Shown one piece after another: positions 42,901 to 52,380 of a DNA stretch of 64,000 nt. The notes below the pieces were generated by a model, which saw only the letters and a program-made list of their open reading frames with translations, was not told the origin of the DNA and did not search any database. The stretch lies in assembly GCA_020633655.1 (NCBI GenBank), contig JACKDF010000005.1, forward strand, positions 248,001 through 312,000, read 5' to 3'. Position 1 is the first letter of the stretch. Each line of letters opens with the position of its first letter. This DNA comes from Deferribacteres bacterium. Lineage in GTDB: Bacteria; Zhuqueibacterota; Zhuqueibacteria; Zhuqueibacterales; Geothermadaptataceae. The position numbers were made by a program, and so were the translations under genes.

Positions 42901-44545
42901 AACCAACGAGTTCAACCGGTTTGTTATTGTGATCACAGTGTACTGCGATGATGTCACGAATCCAGACAATTTTATTTTCAGGAGTTACGCAGCGGTATTC
43001 AAGGGTATGATTTTGGCCTTTTTCTGTACTGTACAGGCAACTCTTAACGGTATTTTCTCTATCAGCGGGGTGGATGTGTCTGGCCCAGGAATCCATATCC
43101 GTCCACGTTTCAGGTTTCGTACCGAGAATTCGTTCGACCTGTTTGCCAATAAATGAGAAACGATTCTCCTTGTAATTGAAGTGCCAGGGAATTACGTCGA
43201 CACTTTCAACCAGCATTTGCAGATTTTGTGTGCTTTCCTTTAAGGATTTATTAGTCTCCTTTAAAAGTTGTTCGACTTTATTGTGCTCTGTAACGTCTCT
43301 GCCGAGAACCACAAGGCCTTTGCGGCTTCCATCCGGCTGAAATAATGGAACTTTGATAACGTCAAAGATTCGCGATTCCCCTTCGACTGTTGGAATGACT
43401 TCTGTTGCCCGGGTAAGAGTGCCGTTTTGCCAGGTCTGCTCGTCGCTTGTTGCACAAGTTCGAAAGGCCTCGCGGTACAATGGCAATGTAAAGTCCGCTA
43501 ATTCGGAATCCGTTTTGCCAAAGTAATTCACACCTTCGAGGGCAAAAAGTTTGAGATCAGCTTCGTTCGCCTCCAGCCAGCGTCCCTTCCCATCCTTAAA
43601 ACAAATCACATCCGGGGTTGAGTTCACTAATGCGCGTAATCGCTGTTCATTTTCTTCGATAAGGTGTTCAGCTTTTTTTCGTTCGGTTATATTGATGTGC
43701 GATCCAACGGCGCGCAATGGTACACCGGATTCATCTCTTTCCAGAACACGCCCACGGTCGAGAATCCAAATCCAATCGCCATTTTTTGTTCGCAACCGGT
43801 GTTCCGTTTCATAGTTTGGTGTTTCGCCTTTAAGATGTTTGTTGAGCATCTCCATTACCCGGGATTTATCTTCCGGATGCAGGAGATTTTCCCAAGCGGA
43901 GACATGCGGCTTAATTTCATCGGAAGAATAGCCCAATATATGTGCCCAGTGATCGTTAAAGAAAACTTCACCGGTTTGTACATTCCAGTCCCACAGGCCG
44001 AGCTCGGTACCTTCAACGGCGAGTTCGAGGCGTTCTTCACTTATTTTTAGTTTTTGCTCTGCGTTATGTTGGTCCGTGATATCCCGATAATACCAAACGT
44101 GTTCAACCGGAGCTGAACTTGAATCGATTCGCAGGTAATTGCGACCTAATATACGGCCATCCGATAAAAATATTTTTTCTGCTTGTACATGCTTTCCTGC
44201 TGAAATAATATCCTTGGTTCGATTGAGAAATTGACTGCTATTCTCAATTAAAGAAGTCATTTGTTGGATAAAGACATCCATTGCTGTACCGGACAGGCTT
44301 TCCGGCGGCGCATCTATCCCAAATATTTCACACAGGTTTTTATTAACCTCGATAATTTTCCGATCATCATCCTCAACCAACATGCCGCAAGGGAAATGCT
44401 CAAATAAAGCACAAAATCGGTTTCTGCGATCTCTTGAGATTGTGTTGGAATCTATTCCAGCCGATCCATTCTGGTTTTTGATGTACCGGCGTAGTTTCTG
44501 CAGTTCGGCAAGTAATTGTGCTTTGGTTTTGTTTTCGTCTTTCAT
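39986..44545 (-). CDS. Large soluble hybrid histidine kinase with six PAS, two GAF and a receiver domain
   Basis: This protein of 1519 residues has no membrane helix. In order it shows PAS domains at about residues 40-160, 175-295, 300-425 and 440-560, a GAF domain at about 585-730, two more PAS domains at about 740-860 and 870-985, and a second GAF at about 990-1145. A HisKA domain follows with the phosphoacceptor in LAGGIAHDFNNIL near residue 1161, then HATPase with DTGHGMDKSTL and GTGLGLSVVHGIVQSHGG, and a C-terminal REC domain with ISDLTMPDMTGLD near residue 1453. It would sense cytoplasmic or diffusible signals and pass phosphate through its own receiver. The ATG at 44545 starts the usual KDENKTKAQLLAELQ N-terminus. 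Confidence 0.93.
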   Translation of the reverse strand: MKDENKTKAQLLAELQKLRRYIKNQNGSAGIDSNTISRDRRNRFCALFEHFPCGMLVEDDDRKIIEVNKNLCEIFGIDAPPESLSGTAMDVFIQQMTSLIENSSQFLNRTKDIISAGKHVQAEKIFLSDGRILGRNYLRIDSSSAPVEHVWYYRDITDQHNAEQKLKISEERLELAVEGTELGLWDWNVQTGEVFFNDHWAHILGYSSDEIKPHVSAWENLLHPEDKSRVMEMLNKHLKGETPNYETEHRLRTKNGDWIWILDRGRVLERDESGVPLRAVGSHINITERKKAEHLIEENEQRLRALVNSTPDVICFKDGKGRWLEANEADLKLFALEGVNYFGKTDSELADFTLPLYREAFRTCATSDEQTWQNGTLTRATEVIPTVEGESRIFDVIKVPLFQPDGSRKGLVVLGRDVTEHNKVEQLLKETNKSLKESTQNLQMLVESVDVIPWHFNYKENRFSFIGKQVERILGTKPETWTDMDSWARHIHPADRENTVKSCLYSTEKGQNHTLEYRCVTPENKIVWIRDIIAVHCDHNNKPVELVGYMIDISSIKQREEGIATNLKQTEILQRNIELLNRAQTSKEVCDAAAKGILELLQCDRSSILLYETDTIAHFKAWQNLSPEYRQAVDGHCPWDINDIDAQPLCYPDVKSADLEKHIIETILQEGINAVMFVPLKGTAQLLGKFMVYFNSNHQFTEQELNLTQVFSQNLSAVLQRFQALDAAQNAAHKYSTIFNDIAEGVYQSTGDGHFITVNPAMVHMFGYRNAEEMLQIKNTKALYWDETERQRLITLANQNETLTHVEVKMRRADGEPLWVLMNDRVVKDKDGNTLYFQGTLSNITERRKMEEALRNSEKRYRNFFERDITGNYLSTPQGKLLDCNPTFVRMLGYDSAEEIKGISTQELYPTTTERSDFLDELHKNKKLSNFEFKMIRKDGKTIHCVENVFGLFDENGELTHFQGYIFDETERKFAEQLLETQRDLGVALSSAKDLTETLQLSLGTAIEISSTDGGGIYLVDGSTGGLHLAFHQGLPGAFVEQVTYFGPETPNTQVVMKGEAIYTQYKELTNQLNIERRYPFKASAIIPIKYQNRVIGAFNIASQTLNNLPEQSRTALETIATQVSEVIVRYQAEEEKARLEEQLRRSQKLETIGTLAGGIAHDFNNILAPILGYADMALLNLQPDNPMYDYLRQILKSAFRAKELVEQILLFAKQSEKERHPLALQPLINESLKLLRPTIPATIEIRHHIDPKCEKVLADPSQIHQAIVNLCTNAFHAMQISGGTLTINLNQITIDEASSLHHANLPVGKYARLSVIDTGHGMDKSTLNRIFEPFFTTKSVDKGTGLGLSVVHGIVQSHGGNVEVESELERGSKFHVYLPIAKDATLKNSTSTQSVVGGKESILIVDDDDAVATIVAKMLKTLGYVVEFRTSSEAALQAFRSEPNKYDLLISDLTMPDMTGLDLAQQVLQVQPGLPVMIMTGYGDNLTENTRKKFGIKQVLGKPIMMSDLASAVREILD

Positions 44546-44988
44546 CGTAATAATCCTGTAATCCATCCAGCCTGTAAGGACAAAGCAATTTTCAATTCAA
44601 AATCGGGGGCAGTCAGTTAAAATTGGCTATGGCATTTCGTGCTTCACCCGGTGAATTTATAATTGCCAGGTTTGGGCCGTGGGTATTCTTTGCCCATCGT
44701 ATCTCTAAACAACCTATGAATAAATCGAGTTAAGGCATTTTGCCTGTTAAATTCAGACAGGAAGTCTGAGAAACAACGCGCATAAATTTAAACTTGACGA
44801 ACCACTGGAAGAACTTTAATAAATGAATGCAATAGAATTTGAATGCAAGAAATTTAAGATATCAAACTCAAAAAGATTATTAAATTAAAAATAAACCTTT
44901 AAAACAAGAAAAAAGGTTCATTCTGACCGGTTAAAAAAATAATGTAATAATCCAATTTTCAAAATTATAAGAACACCGTTCTAGAATA
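44546..44988. other. Intergenic region between the two hybrid kinases
   Basis: About 440 bp with no gene. The left part has a degenerate R1-like element (44650-44735). The rest is very AT-rich (44830-44980) and should hold the promoter of the downstream minus-strand kinase. Confidence 0.45.
44650..44735. repeat. Possible degenerate family R1 element (copy G)
   Basis: GGTGAATTTAT on the left, CGTGGGTATTCTTTGCCCAT in the middle and CTATGAATAAATCGAGTTAA at the right recall the R1 ends and core in order, but with many differences. Confidence 0.35.
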
Positions 44989-47900
44989 TTATGTTGATGA
45001 TTCAACTGATTTTCCATCCAACACATTGCGCACCATTTTCGCAAGATCGGACTTTATAATGGGTTTCATCAAAAAACCCTTTATGCCTATCGATTCGGCT
45101 TTCTCTTTATCAATCCTTTCGCTAAATCCCGTACAGACGATAATTGGAATTTCCGGTCGAATACCAATCAACTCCCTGGCCAGTACATCTCCGGTAATCT
45201 CGGGCATCGTCATGTCTGTCACAACAATATCATAACCATCCGGATCGCGCCGGAATGCATTTAGAGCTTCGCGGCTGTGGACATAGGATGTGACATCGTA
45301 GCCGAGGCGGCGCAATAACTGGGATTCAATTCTTGTAATTGCTTCTTCATCATCGACGAGCAGAATTCGTTCGTTACCTGTTTCTAAAATCTCAGGTTCG
45401 CCATTGGAAACGGTTGTTGCCGTTTGTTCCATCAGGGGAAAATACACGTCGAATGTTGATCCACTGCCCATTTCGCTCGTAACTTCGATATCGCCGTCGA
45501 GGTCTTTCACAATGCCATACACCACTGCAAGCCCAAGCCCGGTTCCCTTGCTTTGCTCTTTCGTTGTAAAATAAGGCTCGTAGATCTTCGAGAGAATCTC
45601 TTCATCAATTCCACAACCGGTGTCAGAGATGGATAGTTTCGCATATTGACCTGGTTTCAATTCAAGCCGGGTTTTATACGATCGATCAATCATGACTTCC
45701 TTAAGTTGAATCAGAATTGAGCCATTGGTTTCATCAACGGCATGATAGGCATTAGTAATCAGATTCATGGCGATCTGGTGAATTTGTGTCGGATCGGCGA
45801 CAATAAAACCGCAGTTTGGCTGGATTTCATGGGTAATTGGAATATTGGAGGGAATCGTTGACCGGCACAGTTTTAGTACTTCACGGAGTATCAGTTGTAT
45901 CCGTGTGGGAATCATTTTCGTCTTGCTCTGGCGGCTGAATGCTAAAATTTGTTTCACCAGATCACTCCCACGAAGGCCGGCTTTTAATATCTCTTGTGCG
46001 TTTTCATATTCCAGACTGCCCACCCGTAAATCATCCATGAGCATTTCAGATAAACCAATTATGGGAAATAAAATGTTGTTGAAGTCGTGGGCAATTCCTC
46101 CGGCCAGCGAGCCAATGGATTCCATTTTTTGTGACTGTTTCAGTTTCTCTTCTAATTGCTTGCGTTCGGTAATGTCTTCCGAAATTCCCAACAGATATTC
46201 CGGTTGCCCTTTCTCATCCCAGATAGGTATTTTTTTTGTATGCAGGCGTCTTTCTCCCAAAGTCCTTGTTTTAATAGGTTCTTCGGGAATGTCGATAAGT
46301 GTTTGTGAATTTAGTGCTTCTCTGTCCTTGTTAGTAAAAAATTGCGCTTCTTTTTTTGGGAAAAAATCAAAATCGGTTTTACCGAGAAGTTCTTCCCTGG
46401 CAATACCGAGAATCTCTTCACCCGCTTTATTATAACGCACAAAGCGCAGGTCTTTTGCATCTTTAACAAAGATCATATTGGGAATATTTTCTACAATTGC
46501 GTTGAGAAAGCGCTCGCTTTTCTTTGTGTTTTCTTCCGCTTTTTTACTTTGAATACTTTCCCAGGTACGGTCAGCCAGGGTTTGCACAACTTCAATGTCA
46601 CCTTTGTCGTACTCTGTCTTTTTATTGCCAACGCCCAGAATAGCGACAATTTTTCCTGCCCGAAGTACGGGAACAACGAGTTCCCGAATCAGCGGTGCAT
46701 GTCCCTCCGGCAATCCCTTTTTATGTGGCAGGCTTTCGTAATCATTATGAACGACGGGTGCTTTTAGCTTCACACAATCAACCCATATACCTGCTTCTGA
46801 AAGCGGGTAGTGTAGTCCGCTATTTTCATTTTTACACATATTTTGCAAGGTGTTCGTCGACCATGTTTGCAGTGTAAGTGTCTCCTGGTCATCTTCGACA
46901 AAGTGGTAAAAACCAATCTCACTGCCTGTAAGTGCTTCCGCTTCATCCAGAATTTGTCTTAAAAATTCTGTGAGAGAATGGCCATGGGCGTAATCGACCA
47001 GTCGAATTTGCGCTGCCTGAATTTTTTCCTTTAGTTTTCTTTCGGATATATCCCGGCAGAGTGCCAGTACTCGCATCCCTTCATTTGTTTCAATTACTGC
47101 AGCGTTTATTTCTATCGGTGTTATATTTTTATTTCGTTCAATGTGATCAATTTCCAGATTCTTTACCTGGCCATTGGCAATGCATTGTGTGAATTCGTTT
47201 GAAGCCTTTTCTCTATCGTGAGGTGCGGTAAATTCGAAAACATTTCGGCCTGTTATCTCCTCTATCGATGCATATCCGGTAAGGTTAATGTATTTCGAAT
47301 TTGCATCGAGAATCGTCCCTTTTTTATCGAGGATTAAGTAGTTTGTATCATTCGTTTCAAGCAGTGCACGGTATTTTGCCTCGCTTTCACGCAATGCTTG
47401 TTGTGCTTTATTTCTGATCGTGATATCGAGCAGGGTACTTTGCATGCCTATTACATGACCATCGCTGTTGGTAATTGGTCGCGAGTTGTTAAGGACTGTG
47501 ATGATTCGGCCGTCCTTCCGCCGCAATTGATGTTCATAGTTGATAAGCCTGTCTCCATCCAGTAATTGCTCATGGGCTGGAAGAACGACTTGCGGGTCTG
47601 CATCGACATCGGGGATACTCATTGTGAGCAATTCTTCCCGGGGATAACCCAACAGATCAACGCCCGCCTGGTTGGTGTCCAGGAAATTCTTTTGGTTGTC
47701 AAAGAGATAAATTGCTGCTATGGATTCATCAAAGATGCCCCGGTATTTCTCCTCACTTCGCCTCAAAGCCTGTTCTACCCGATCTCTTTCCTCTGCTTCT
47801 TTTTTGAATTTTTCCAGTGCTACAGCCATATCCGCATGGGTTGCATCATCGGAGGTTAACAGGTTGTCTATTTCTGTTTCAATCGTTCGATTCGACGGTT

Positions 47901-48483
47901 TTACGACAAAACCATCAAAGTCATCTCCGTTGGCTATGGAATGTGTTTGTTCGGCCCAGCAATTGGTGGAAAATAATTTCGTGCAATAACCGGCAAATTT
48001 ACCCGCAAGCATGCCACTTCCCCAGTGAACGCCCTGCGACCGCTGATGCCGTCCTTCCCAACTATCCCGAACTTGAAAATGGCATTTCTTATTTTCGGTA
48101 TCGCATGAAATCAGTCGCCAGTCTCCCCAGCCTGCCACGGCAGCAATATTTGCAATGGCATTAAATCCCTCTTCAAAATTGGGGAATTGCGATATGACAT
48201 GCCAATCTTCTTCAACACTTTTTCGCCCTTCACTCTGCAAGGCTAATCCGAACCTTTTGGTGCCAACCATGGAATGCACCCCGGACATTAAACCGGCCAG
48301 CGTGGTGTCGAGCCACATCATAACAACAGGCAAACCTTCAAAAGAGCATGTGCCAGCCTTGGCGTTCCACTCAATATTTATTCCGGATATATTAATTGCC
48401 TTCCGCTTCGACAGCACCTGGATTTCCGTCTCTAATTCATGAACCTTTTTGGTTAGTTCTTCATAATTTGGAAGTTGTGGCAT
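44989..48483 (-). CDS. Soluble hybrid histidine kinase with a V4R-like sensor, PAS, GAF and receiver domains
   Basis: The 1164-residue protein lacks membrane helices. Residues about 40-205 form a sensor resembling V4R (4-vinyl reductase-like) domains (LAGKFAGYCTKLFSTNCWAE). PAS domains follow near 240-360 and 365-485, a GAF domain near 490-645 (SEIGFYHFVEDDQETLTLQT) and another PAS near 650-770. HisKA comes next with LAGGIAHDFNNILF near residue 799, HATPase with DTGCGIDEEIL and GTGLGLAVVYGIV, and REC with DIVVTDMTMPEITGD near residue 1089. It is probably paralogous to the kinase at 39986 in its C-terminal half. The start at 48483 has AAGGG before it and gives the common PQLPNYEELTKKVHELE opening. 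Confidence 0.92.
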   Translation of the reverse strand: MPQLPNYEELTKKVHELETEIQVLSKRKAINISGINIEWNAKAGTCSFEGLPVVMMWLDTTLAGLMSGVHSMVGTKRFGLALQSEGRKSVEEDWHVISQFPNFEEGFNAIANIAAVAGWGDWRLISCDTENKKCHFQVRDSWEGRHQRSQGVHWGSGMLAGKFAGYCTKLFSTNCWAEQTHSIANGDDFDGFVVKPSNRTIETEIDNLLTSDDATHADMAVALEKFKKEAEERDRVEQALRRSEEKYRGIFDESIAAIYLFDNQKNFLDTNQAGVDLLGYPREELLTMSIPDVDADPQVVLPAHEQLLDGDRLINYEHQLRRKDGRIITVLNNSRPITNSDGHVIGMQSTLLDITIRNKAQQALRESEAKYRALLETNDTNYLILDKKGTILDANSKYINLTGYASIEEITGRNVFEFTAPHDREKASNEFTQCIANGQVKNLEIDHIERNKNITPIEINAAVIETNEGMRVLALCRDISERKLKEKIQAAQIRLVDYAHGHSLTEFLRQILDEAEALTGSEIGFYHFVEDDQETLTLQTWSTNTLQNMCKNENSGLHYPLSEAGIWVDCVKLKAPVVHNDYESLPHKKGLPEGHAPLIRELVVPVLRAGKIVAILGVGNKKTEYDKGDIEVVQTLADRTWESIQSKKAEENTKKSERFLNAIVENIPNMIFVKDAKDLRFVRYNKAGEEILGIAREELLGKTDFDFFPKKEAQFFTNKDREALNSQTLIDIPEEPIKTRTLGERRLHTKKIPIWDEKGQPEYLLGISEDITERKQLEEKLKQSQKMESIGSLAGGIAHDFNNILFPIIGLSEMLMDDLRVGSLEYENAQEILKAGLRGSDLVKQILAFSRQSKTKMIPTRIQLILREVLKLCRSTIPSNIPITHEIQPNCGFIVADPTQIHQIAMNLITNAYHAVDETNGSILIQLKEVMIDRSYKTRLELKPGQYAKLSISDTGCGIDEEILSKIYEPYFTTKEQSKGTGLGLAVVYGIVKDLDGDIEVTSEMGSGSTFDVYFPLMEQTATTVSNGEPEILETGNERILLVDDEEAITRIESQLLRRLGYDVTSYVHSREALNAFRRDPDGYDIVVTDMTMPEITGDVLARELIGIRPEIPIIVCTGFSERIDKEKAESIGIKGFLMKPIIKSDLAKMVRNVLDGKSVESST

Positions 48484-48973
48484 TGGATTAACCCTTTTTT
48501 TCAATCAATGTGTCTAAAACACAGATCACTGCACAAGCAATTTACTTACAAAAGTGAAAGCTGCGCAGTAAAGTTGCAGTATGCTTATTTTTGTATAATC
48601 GCTTTCATGGGTAACCCGCTCTGTCCCGAATTCATGCGGAATGAGCCAGGCTGGTTCTGAGTAAAATTATTGATTTGATACGGCCTAAGAGCTTATTGAA
48701 TTTATATAATGAAGTAACTTAATTGGTACGATTTCAGGTTACCATCGGGCGGAAAAATATAGACAAAAAGAATGGTTTATTCAAAAAATATGAAGGAATT
48801 AAAGTAAAAAAATTGTGTAATTAATCTTGTCTATCCGGAAACGTACTGTCATTCGTCACTCCGGAATGCTATTATCCGGAGTCTATTGTTGCTGAGAGCT
48901 TAAGAGAAGTCAATTCATTCTAAAACCACAAAGAAAATTTGTCAAAACAAACAGGAGTTCCTTTGCGAAATCT
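48484..48973. other. Intergenic region upstream of the V4R kinase
   Basis: About 490 bp. It contains the R3 stem at 48849-48890. No gene is supported; the short frames here have no ribosome site. Confidence 0.45.
48849..48890. repeat. Family R3 stem-loop (copy 1)
   Basis: ACTCCGGA at 48858-48865 pairs with TCCGGAGT at 48875-48882. The surrounding GTCATTC and CGGAATGCTATTATCCGGAG match the sequence at 52077-52106. Confidence 0.7.
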
Positions 48974-50152
48974 TCATTTCCCAAATTCAAGATCCAGCCA
49001 GACCATTCTGTGATCTGATGCCTGCATCGCACGCTCAAATAGTGCTGGATTTTTCTTTTCCTCCGGCCAGTAAACGCCACCCTGTTTCATTGTTATGTTA
49101 CTCGCAGGCAAAATATAATCGATTCGCCGTTTCATGCCTTTGCGAAATTCTGTCGTGGCCTGCTCGAAAAAATCCGGTGTACCCGTAGTCATGCCTTCCC
49201 GCGCACCATCGGATGTCATGTATGCACCGGATTCCTGCACAAGATTATGCGTAAGGACTTGTGCGATCGCGGTCCGGTCATCGTAAGCTATTTCATTATT
49301 CGGGGCAGCGTTTAAGTCACCAACAATGGCGAACGACGCATCCCTTTGCAAACCACCATGATTGCCTGCATCGTCGATCAATGCCATTGAGCCGTCTAAA
49401 TACAATTTCCAGAATCTGATTTCATCAAAATTGCGCCGGCCATTGCGGTCTTCCGGTCCGTCAAAAACCGGTGGCGTGGGGTGGGAGAGAAGCAGGTGCA
49501 AAGTATCAGCCCCAATCAGCACAGGCACATCCCAGTGTGATTTGCTCGAAAGGCGAAGGATTTCTTTTTCTTCGTCGGAGTAAAATTCGTTCGGTAAGTG
49601 ATTCCCCGGGAGATTTTTCCACAAGAATTTCTGAAATGTACGCACACCGTTGAACAAAATCGGTTTTTTTGAGAGAACAGCCATTGCATATTGTCCCGGA
49701 TACATTCCCCAACCGTAACAGTCGTCCCCGTATTCGCGGGTTCCGAGATTTTCTTGCGTTGCCGTTAATCCGTCGTTGTTGAGATCGAAGCCAGACAGCA
49801 AGCCGGTGTTGCAGGGGGCAGCAAAAATATATTTGTATTCACTATCGCGCAGATAAGATTTCTTAAAGCGTTGTGCGTTAATTGTGAAGATCAGGGAATC
49901 TGCCGCATCGTAATCATGATCTATTTCATTGATAACAAGGATGTCCGGATTGATTTCTTTGATGATACTCGCGGCTGCATGCAACTGCTGGTTTTGACCG
50001 ACACCGTTTTCATCAACCTGTTTGAGTTTTTCAGTGGAGAGTTCTTTTATATTGAAAAGACCGATACGCGTGCTTTGTGCAAAAGCATGGTGCGAAATAA
50101 AAAGAAGAAAAGCAGGGATGCAAAGTAATTTTACCTTCATGGATTTTCTCAT
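48974..50152 (-). CDS. Exported endonuclease/exonuclease/phosphatase-family protein
   Basis: A signal peptide (about residues 5-25, ending AFAQS) precedes a 365-residue EEP-fold domain: GLFNIKEL, ILVINEIDHDYD (metal-binding Glu), IVGDLNAAPNNE with the catalytic Asp and Asn, and the terminal QASDHRMVWLDLEF with the SDH motif. This group includes secreted DNases, sphingomyelinases and phospholipid phosphatases. It is probably periplasmic or extracellular. The start could also be the ATG at 50140. Substrate unknown. Confidence 0.87.
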   Translation of the reverse strand: MRKSMKVKLLCIPAFLLFISHHAFAQSTRIGLFNIKELSTEKLKQVDENGVGQNQQLHAAASIIKEINPDILVINEIDHDYDAADSLIFTINAQRFKKSYLRDSEYKYIFAAPCNTGLLSGFDLNNDGLTATQENLGTREYGDDCYGWGMYPGQYAMAVLSKKPILFNGVRTFQKFLWKNLPGNHLPNEFYSDEEKEILRLSSKSHWDVPVLIGADTLHLLLSHPTPPVFDGPEDRNGRRNFDEIRFWKLYLDGSMALIDDAGNHGGLQRDASFAIVGDLNAAPNNEIAYDDRTAIAQVLTHNLVQESGAYMTSDGAREGMTTGTPDFFEQATTEFRKGMKRRIDYILPASNITMKQGGVYWPEEKKNPALFERAMQASDHRMVWLDLEFGK

Positions 50153-50190
50153 TTGGGTAGAGTTGGGGCTGTGTTAAAACAGCAATAGAA

Positions 50191-50243
50191 CGAAGGCGTC
50201 CTGCCGAGTGGAACGTGTGTTACGCTCGGTGAGGACGCTTTCG
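50191..50243. repeat. Long hairpin between glnS and the EEP gene
   Basis: CGAAGGCGTCCTGCCGAG pairs with CTCGGTGAGGACGCTTTCG across a loop of about 16 nt, interrupted by small bulges. It lies downstream of glnS on the minus strand. There is no T-run after it, so it may be a REP-like unit or a 3'-end stabiliser. Confidence 0.6.
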
Positions 50244-50303
50244 CTCTTGGAAAATGTATGTTTGTGGTAAAAATAATGAGTTATGAAACAGCCTCGGTTA
50301 TCT

Positions 50304-52022
50304 TTATTTATTCTCGATTTTTTGCCAGCTATCCCGCAGACCGACTATGAGGTTGAAAACCGGATTCTCCCCGCTGAAGTCTTTGCTGTCACTGCAGAAA
50401 TAGCCTTTGCGCAAGAACTGGAAACTTTCGCCCGGTTCGCTCTCCCGTAATCCTGGTTCGGCCTTGCAGTTTTTCAGAGTGACCAGGCTCTCCGGATTAA
50501 GAAATGCAGTAAAATCTTTTTCTTCCCGCGATTCATCCGGGTTTTCTTTAGTGAAAAGATGGTCATAGAGGCGGACTTCAACATCGGCGGCGTGTTTTAC
50601 CGAAACCCAGTGCAGTGTACCCTTAACTTTGCGGCCGTCATCAGACCATCCACCTTTGGTTGCCGGATCGTATTCGCAATGAATTTCCACAATCTCGCCT
50701 GCAGTGTCTTTGATCACATTGGTGCAGGTGACATAATACGCATGCTTCAATCGCACTTCCCGGCCGGGCACCATGCGGAAGAATTTCTTTGGTGCATCTT
50801 CGAGAAAATCTTCCCGCTCGATGTAAATTTCCCGCGAAAATGGAATTGTGCGAGAACCCGCATCTTCTTTTTCCGGATTGTTTTCGGCCGTCAATTCCTC
50901 AACCTGGTCTTCGGGATAATTGGTGATAACGACTTTCACCGGATCGAGTACGACCATGACGCGTTTGGCGTTTTTATTCAAATCATCCCTGATGCAACTG
51001 TCCAGCATAGCCCGGTCGACAATACTGTCGGCTTTCGCAACGCCGATACGATCAGCAAAGTCGCGAATCGCAGCAGGGGGAATGCCGCGGCGGCGCATAC
51101 CGGCTAGGGTTGGCATGCGGGGGTCATCCCATCCGGAAACATATTTTTCATTCACCAGCCGCAACAACTTACGTTTACTCATCAGTGTGTATGTCAGATT
51201 TAAACGGGCAAATTCAATTTGCTGTGGGCGGTGGACGCCGTCTAAATTTTCCAGAAACCAGTCATAAAGCGGACGATGGTCTTCGAATTCCAGCGTGCAG
51301 ATGCTATGGGTTATGCCTTCCAGGGAGTCTTCGAGGCCGTGCGCCCAATCGTACATGGGATAAATCGACCATGCGTCGCCGGTGCGGTGGTGGGATGCAT
51401 GCAAAATACGGTACATCACCGGATCACGCATATTCATATTGCTGGAACTCATGTCGATTTTTGCCCGCAAAACTTTTGAACCATCCGGGAATTCGCCGGC
51501 TCGCATGCGGCTGAACAAATCCAGGTTTTCTTCCACACCGCGGTTGCGGTAAGGACTTTCTTTTCCCGGTTTTGTCAGCGTCCCGCGGTATTCGCGAATT
51601 TCTTCGGCGTTGAGATCGTCCACATAGGCCTTGCCCTTACGAATGAGCTCTACAGCGAAGTCATACATGTGTTCGAAATAATCGGAGGCAAAATACAACC
51701 GGTCTTCCCAGTCGAAACCGAGCCATTTCACATCTTCAATGATGGATTTGACGTATTCATCCTCTTCCTTAACTGGATTTGTATCGTCAAATCGCAGATT
51801 GCACAATCCATCGTAATCTTGTGCCAGTCCAAAGTTCAGACAGATGGATTTCGCGTGCCCGATATGCAGGTAGCCATTGGGTTCCGGAGGGAAGCGGGTG
51901 TGAACACGCGCATCATTTTTTCCGTTTTTGATATCTTCATCAATAATATTCTTAATAAAATTGGAAGGTCTGTTGATATTGTTTTCCGATCCTGTGTCCG
52001 GGGTATTTTTGCCTGCTGACAT
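50304..52022 (-). CDS. glnS: Glutaminyl-tRNA synthetase
   Basis: The 572-residue class I synthetase has the HIGH signature in FPPEPNGYLHIGHAKS near residue 52, the KMSKS-equivalent LMSKRKLLRLV near residue 281, and the acceptor-stem domain ending with RFDDTNPVKEE and later VRLKHAYYVTCTN in the anticodon-binding beta-barrels. The length fits GlnRS. It charges tRNA-Gln directly, so glutamine need not be made by the indirect GatCAB route. The N-terminal 40 residues are a polar extension. A conserved WSDDGRKVKGTLHWV motif supports GlnRS over glutamate enzymes. Confidence 0.96.
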   Translation of the reverse strand: MSAGKNTPDTGSENNINRPSNFIKNIIDEDIKNGKNDARVHTRFPPEPNGYLHIGHAKSICLNFGLAQDYDGLCNLRFDDTNPVKEEDEYVKSIIEDVKWLGFDWEDRLYFASDYFEHMYDFAVELIRKGKAYVDDLNAEEIREYRGTLTKPGKESPYRNRGVEENLDLFSRMRAGEFPDGSKVLRAKIDMSSSNMNMRDPVMYRILHASHHRTGDAWSIYPMYDWAHGLEDSLEGITHSICTLEFEDHRPLYDWFLENLDGVHRPQQIEFARLNLTYTLMSKRKLLRLVNEKYVSGWDDPRMPTLAGMRRRGIPPAAIRDFADRIGVAKADSIVDRAMLDSCIRDDLNKNAKRVMVVLDPVKVVITNYPEDQVEELTAENNPEKEDAGSRTIPFSREIYIEREDFLEDAPKKFFRMVPGREVRLKHAYYVTCTNVIKDTAGEIVEIHCEYDPATKGGWSDDGRKVKGTLHWVSVKHAADVEVRLYDHLFTKENPDESREEKDFTAFLNPESLVTLKNCKAEPGLRESEPGESFQFLRKGYFCSDSKDFSGENPVFNLIVGLRDSWQKIENK

Positions 52023-52380
52023 GATGTAATATTCCGTTTTGTGATTTTTATCTTATTTAGTGTCCATCCGGTTGGATGTCATTCCGCAATGCTTTTATCC
52101 GGAATCCAAAATTGATTGATGCAGCCAGAAATGGATTCCGGCTAAAAACTTGCCGGAATGATGAAAAAAGGTGCATTGCTGGATGGACTCTCTATTAACA
52201 CGAAAAATTTTAGAGTAAAAGGTAGCTAATTTAGGAAGATTTGCGTGAAACTCAATTAGAATTTGTGCAAATGACTTTGTCCGACAGACAGCAGAGATTG
52301 TGTAAATTGTAAATATTTCTTGAATTCAAATTTCAAATTTGCGAAGTTTTGTGTCCAATCTTTTGCCCGAGCATAATGCC
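52023..52380. other. Divergent intergenic region with an R3 element
   Basis: About 360 bp between glnS and the Mut7-C gene. R3 copy 2 occupies 52059-52191. The remainder is AT-rich and should contain the two promoters. No gene is visible. Confidence 0.45.
52059..52191. repeat. Inverted-repeat element, family R3 (copy 2)
   Basis: AGTGTCCATCC at the left pairs with GGATGGACTCT at the right. Inside are ATTCCGCAATGCTTTTATCC and a second stem GGATTCCGGC/GCCGGAATG. The outer end resembles the outer end of the element at 32474. Confidence 0.75.
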
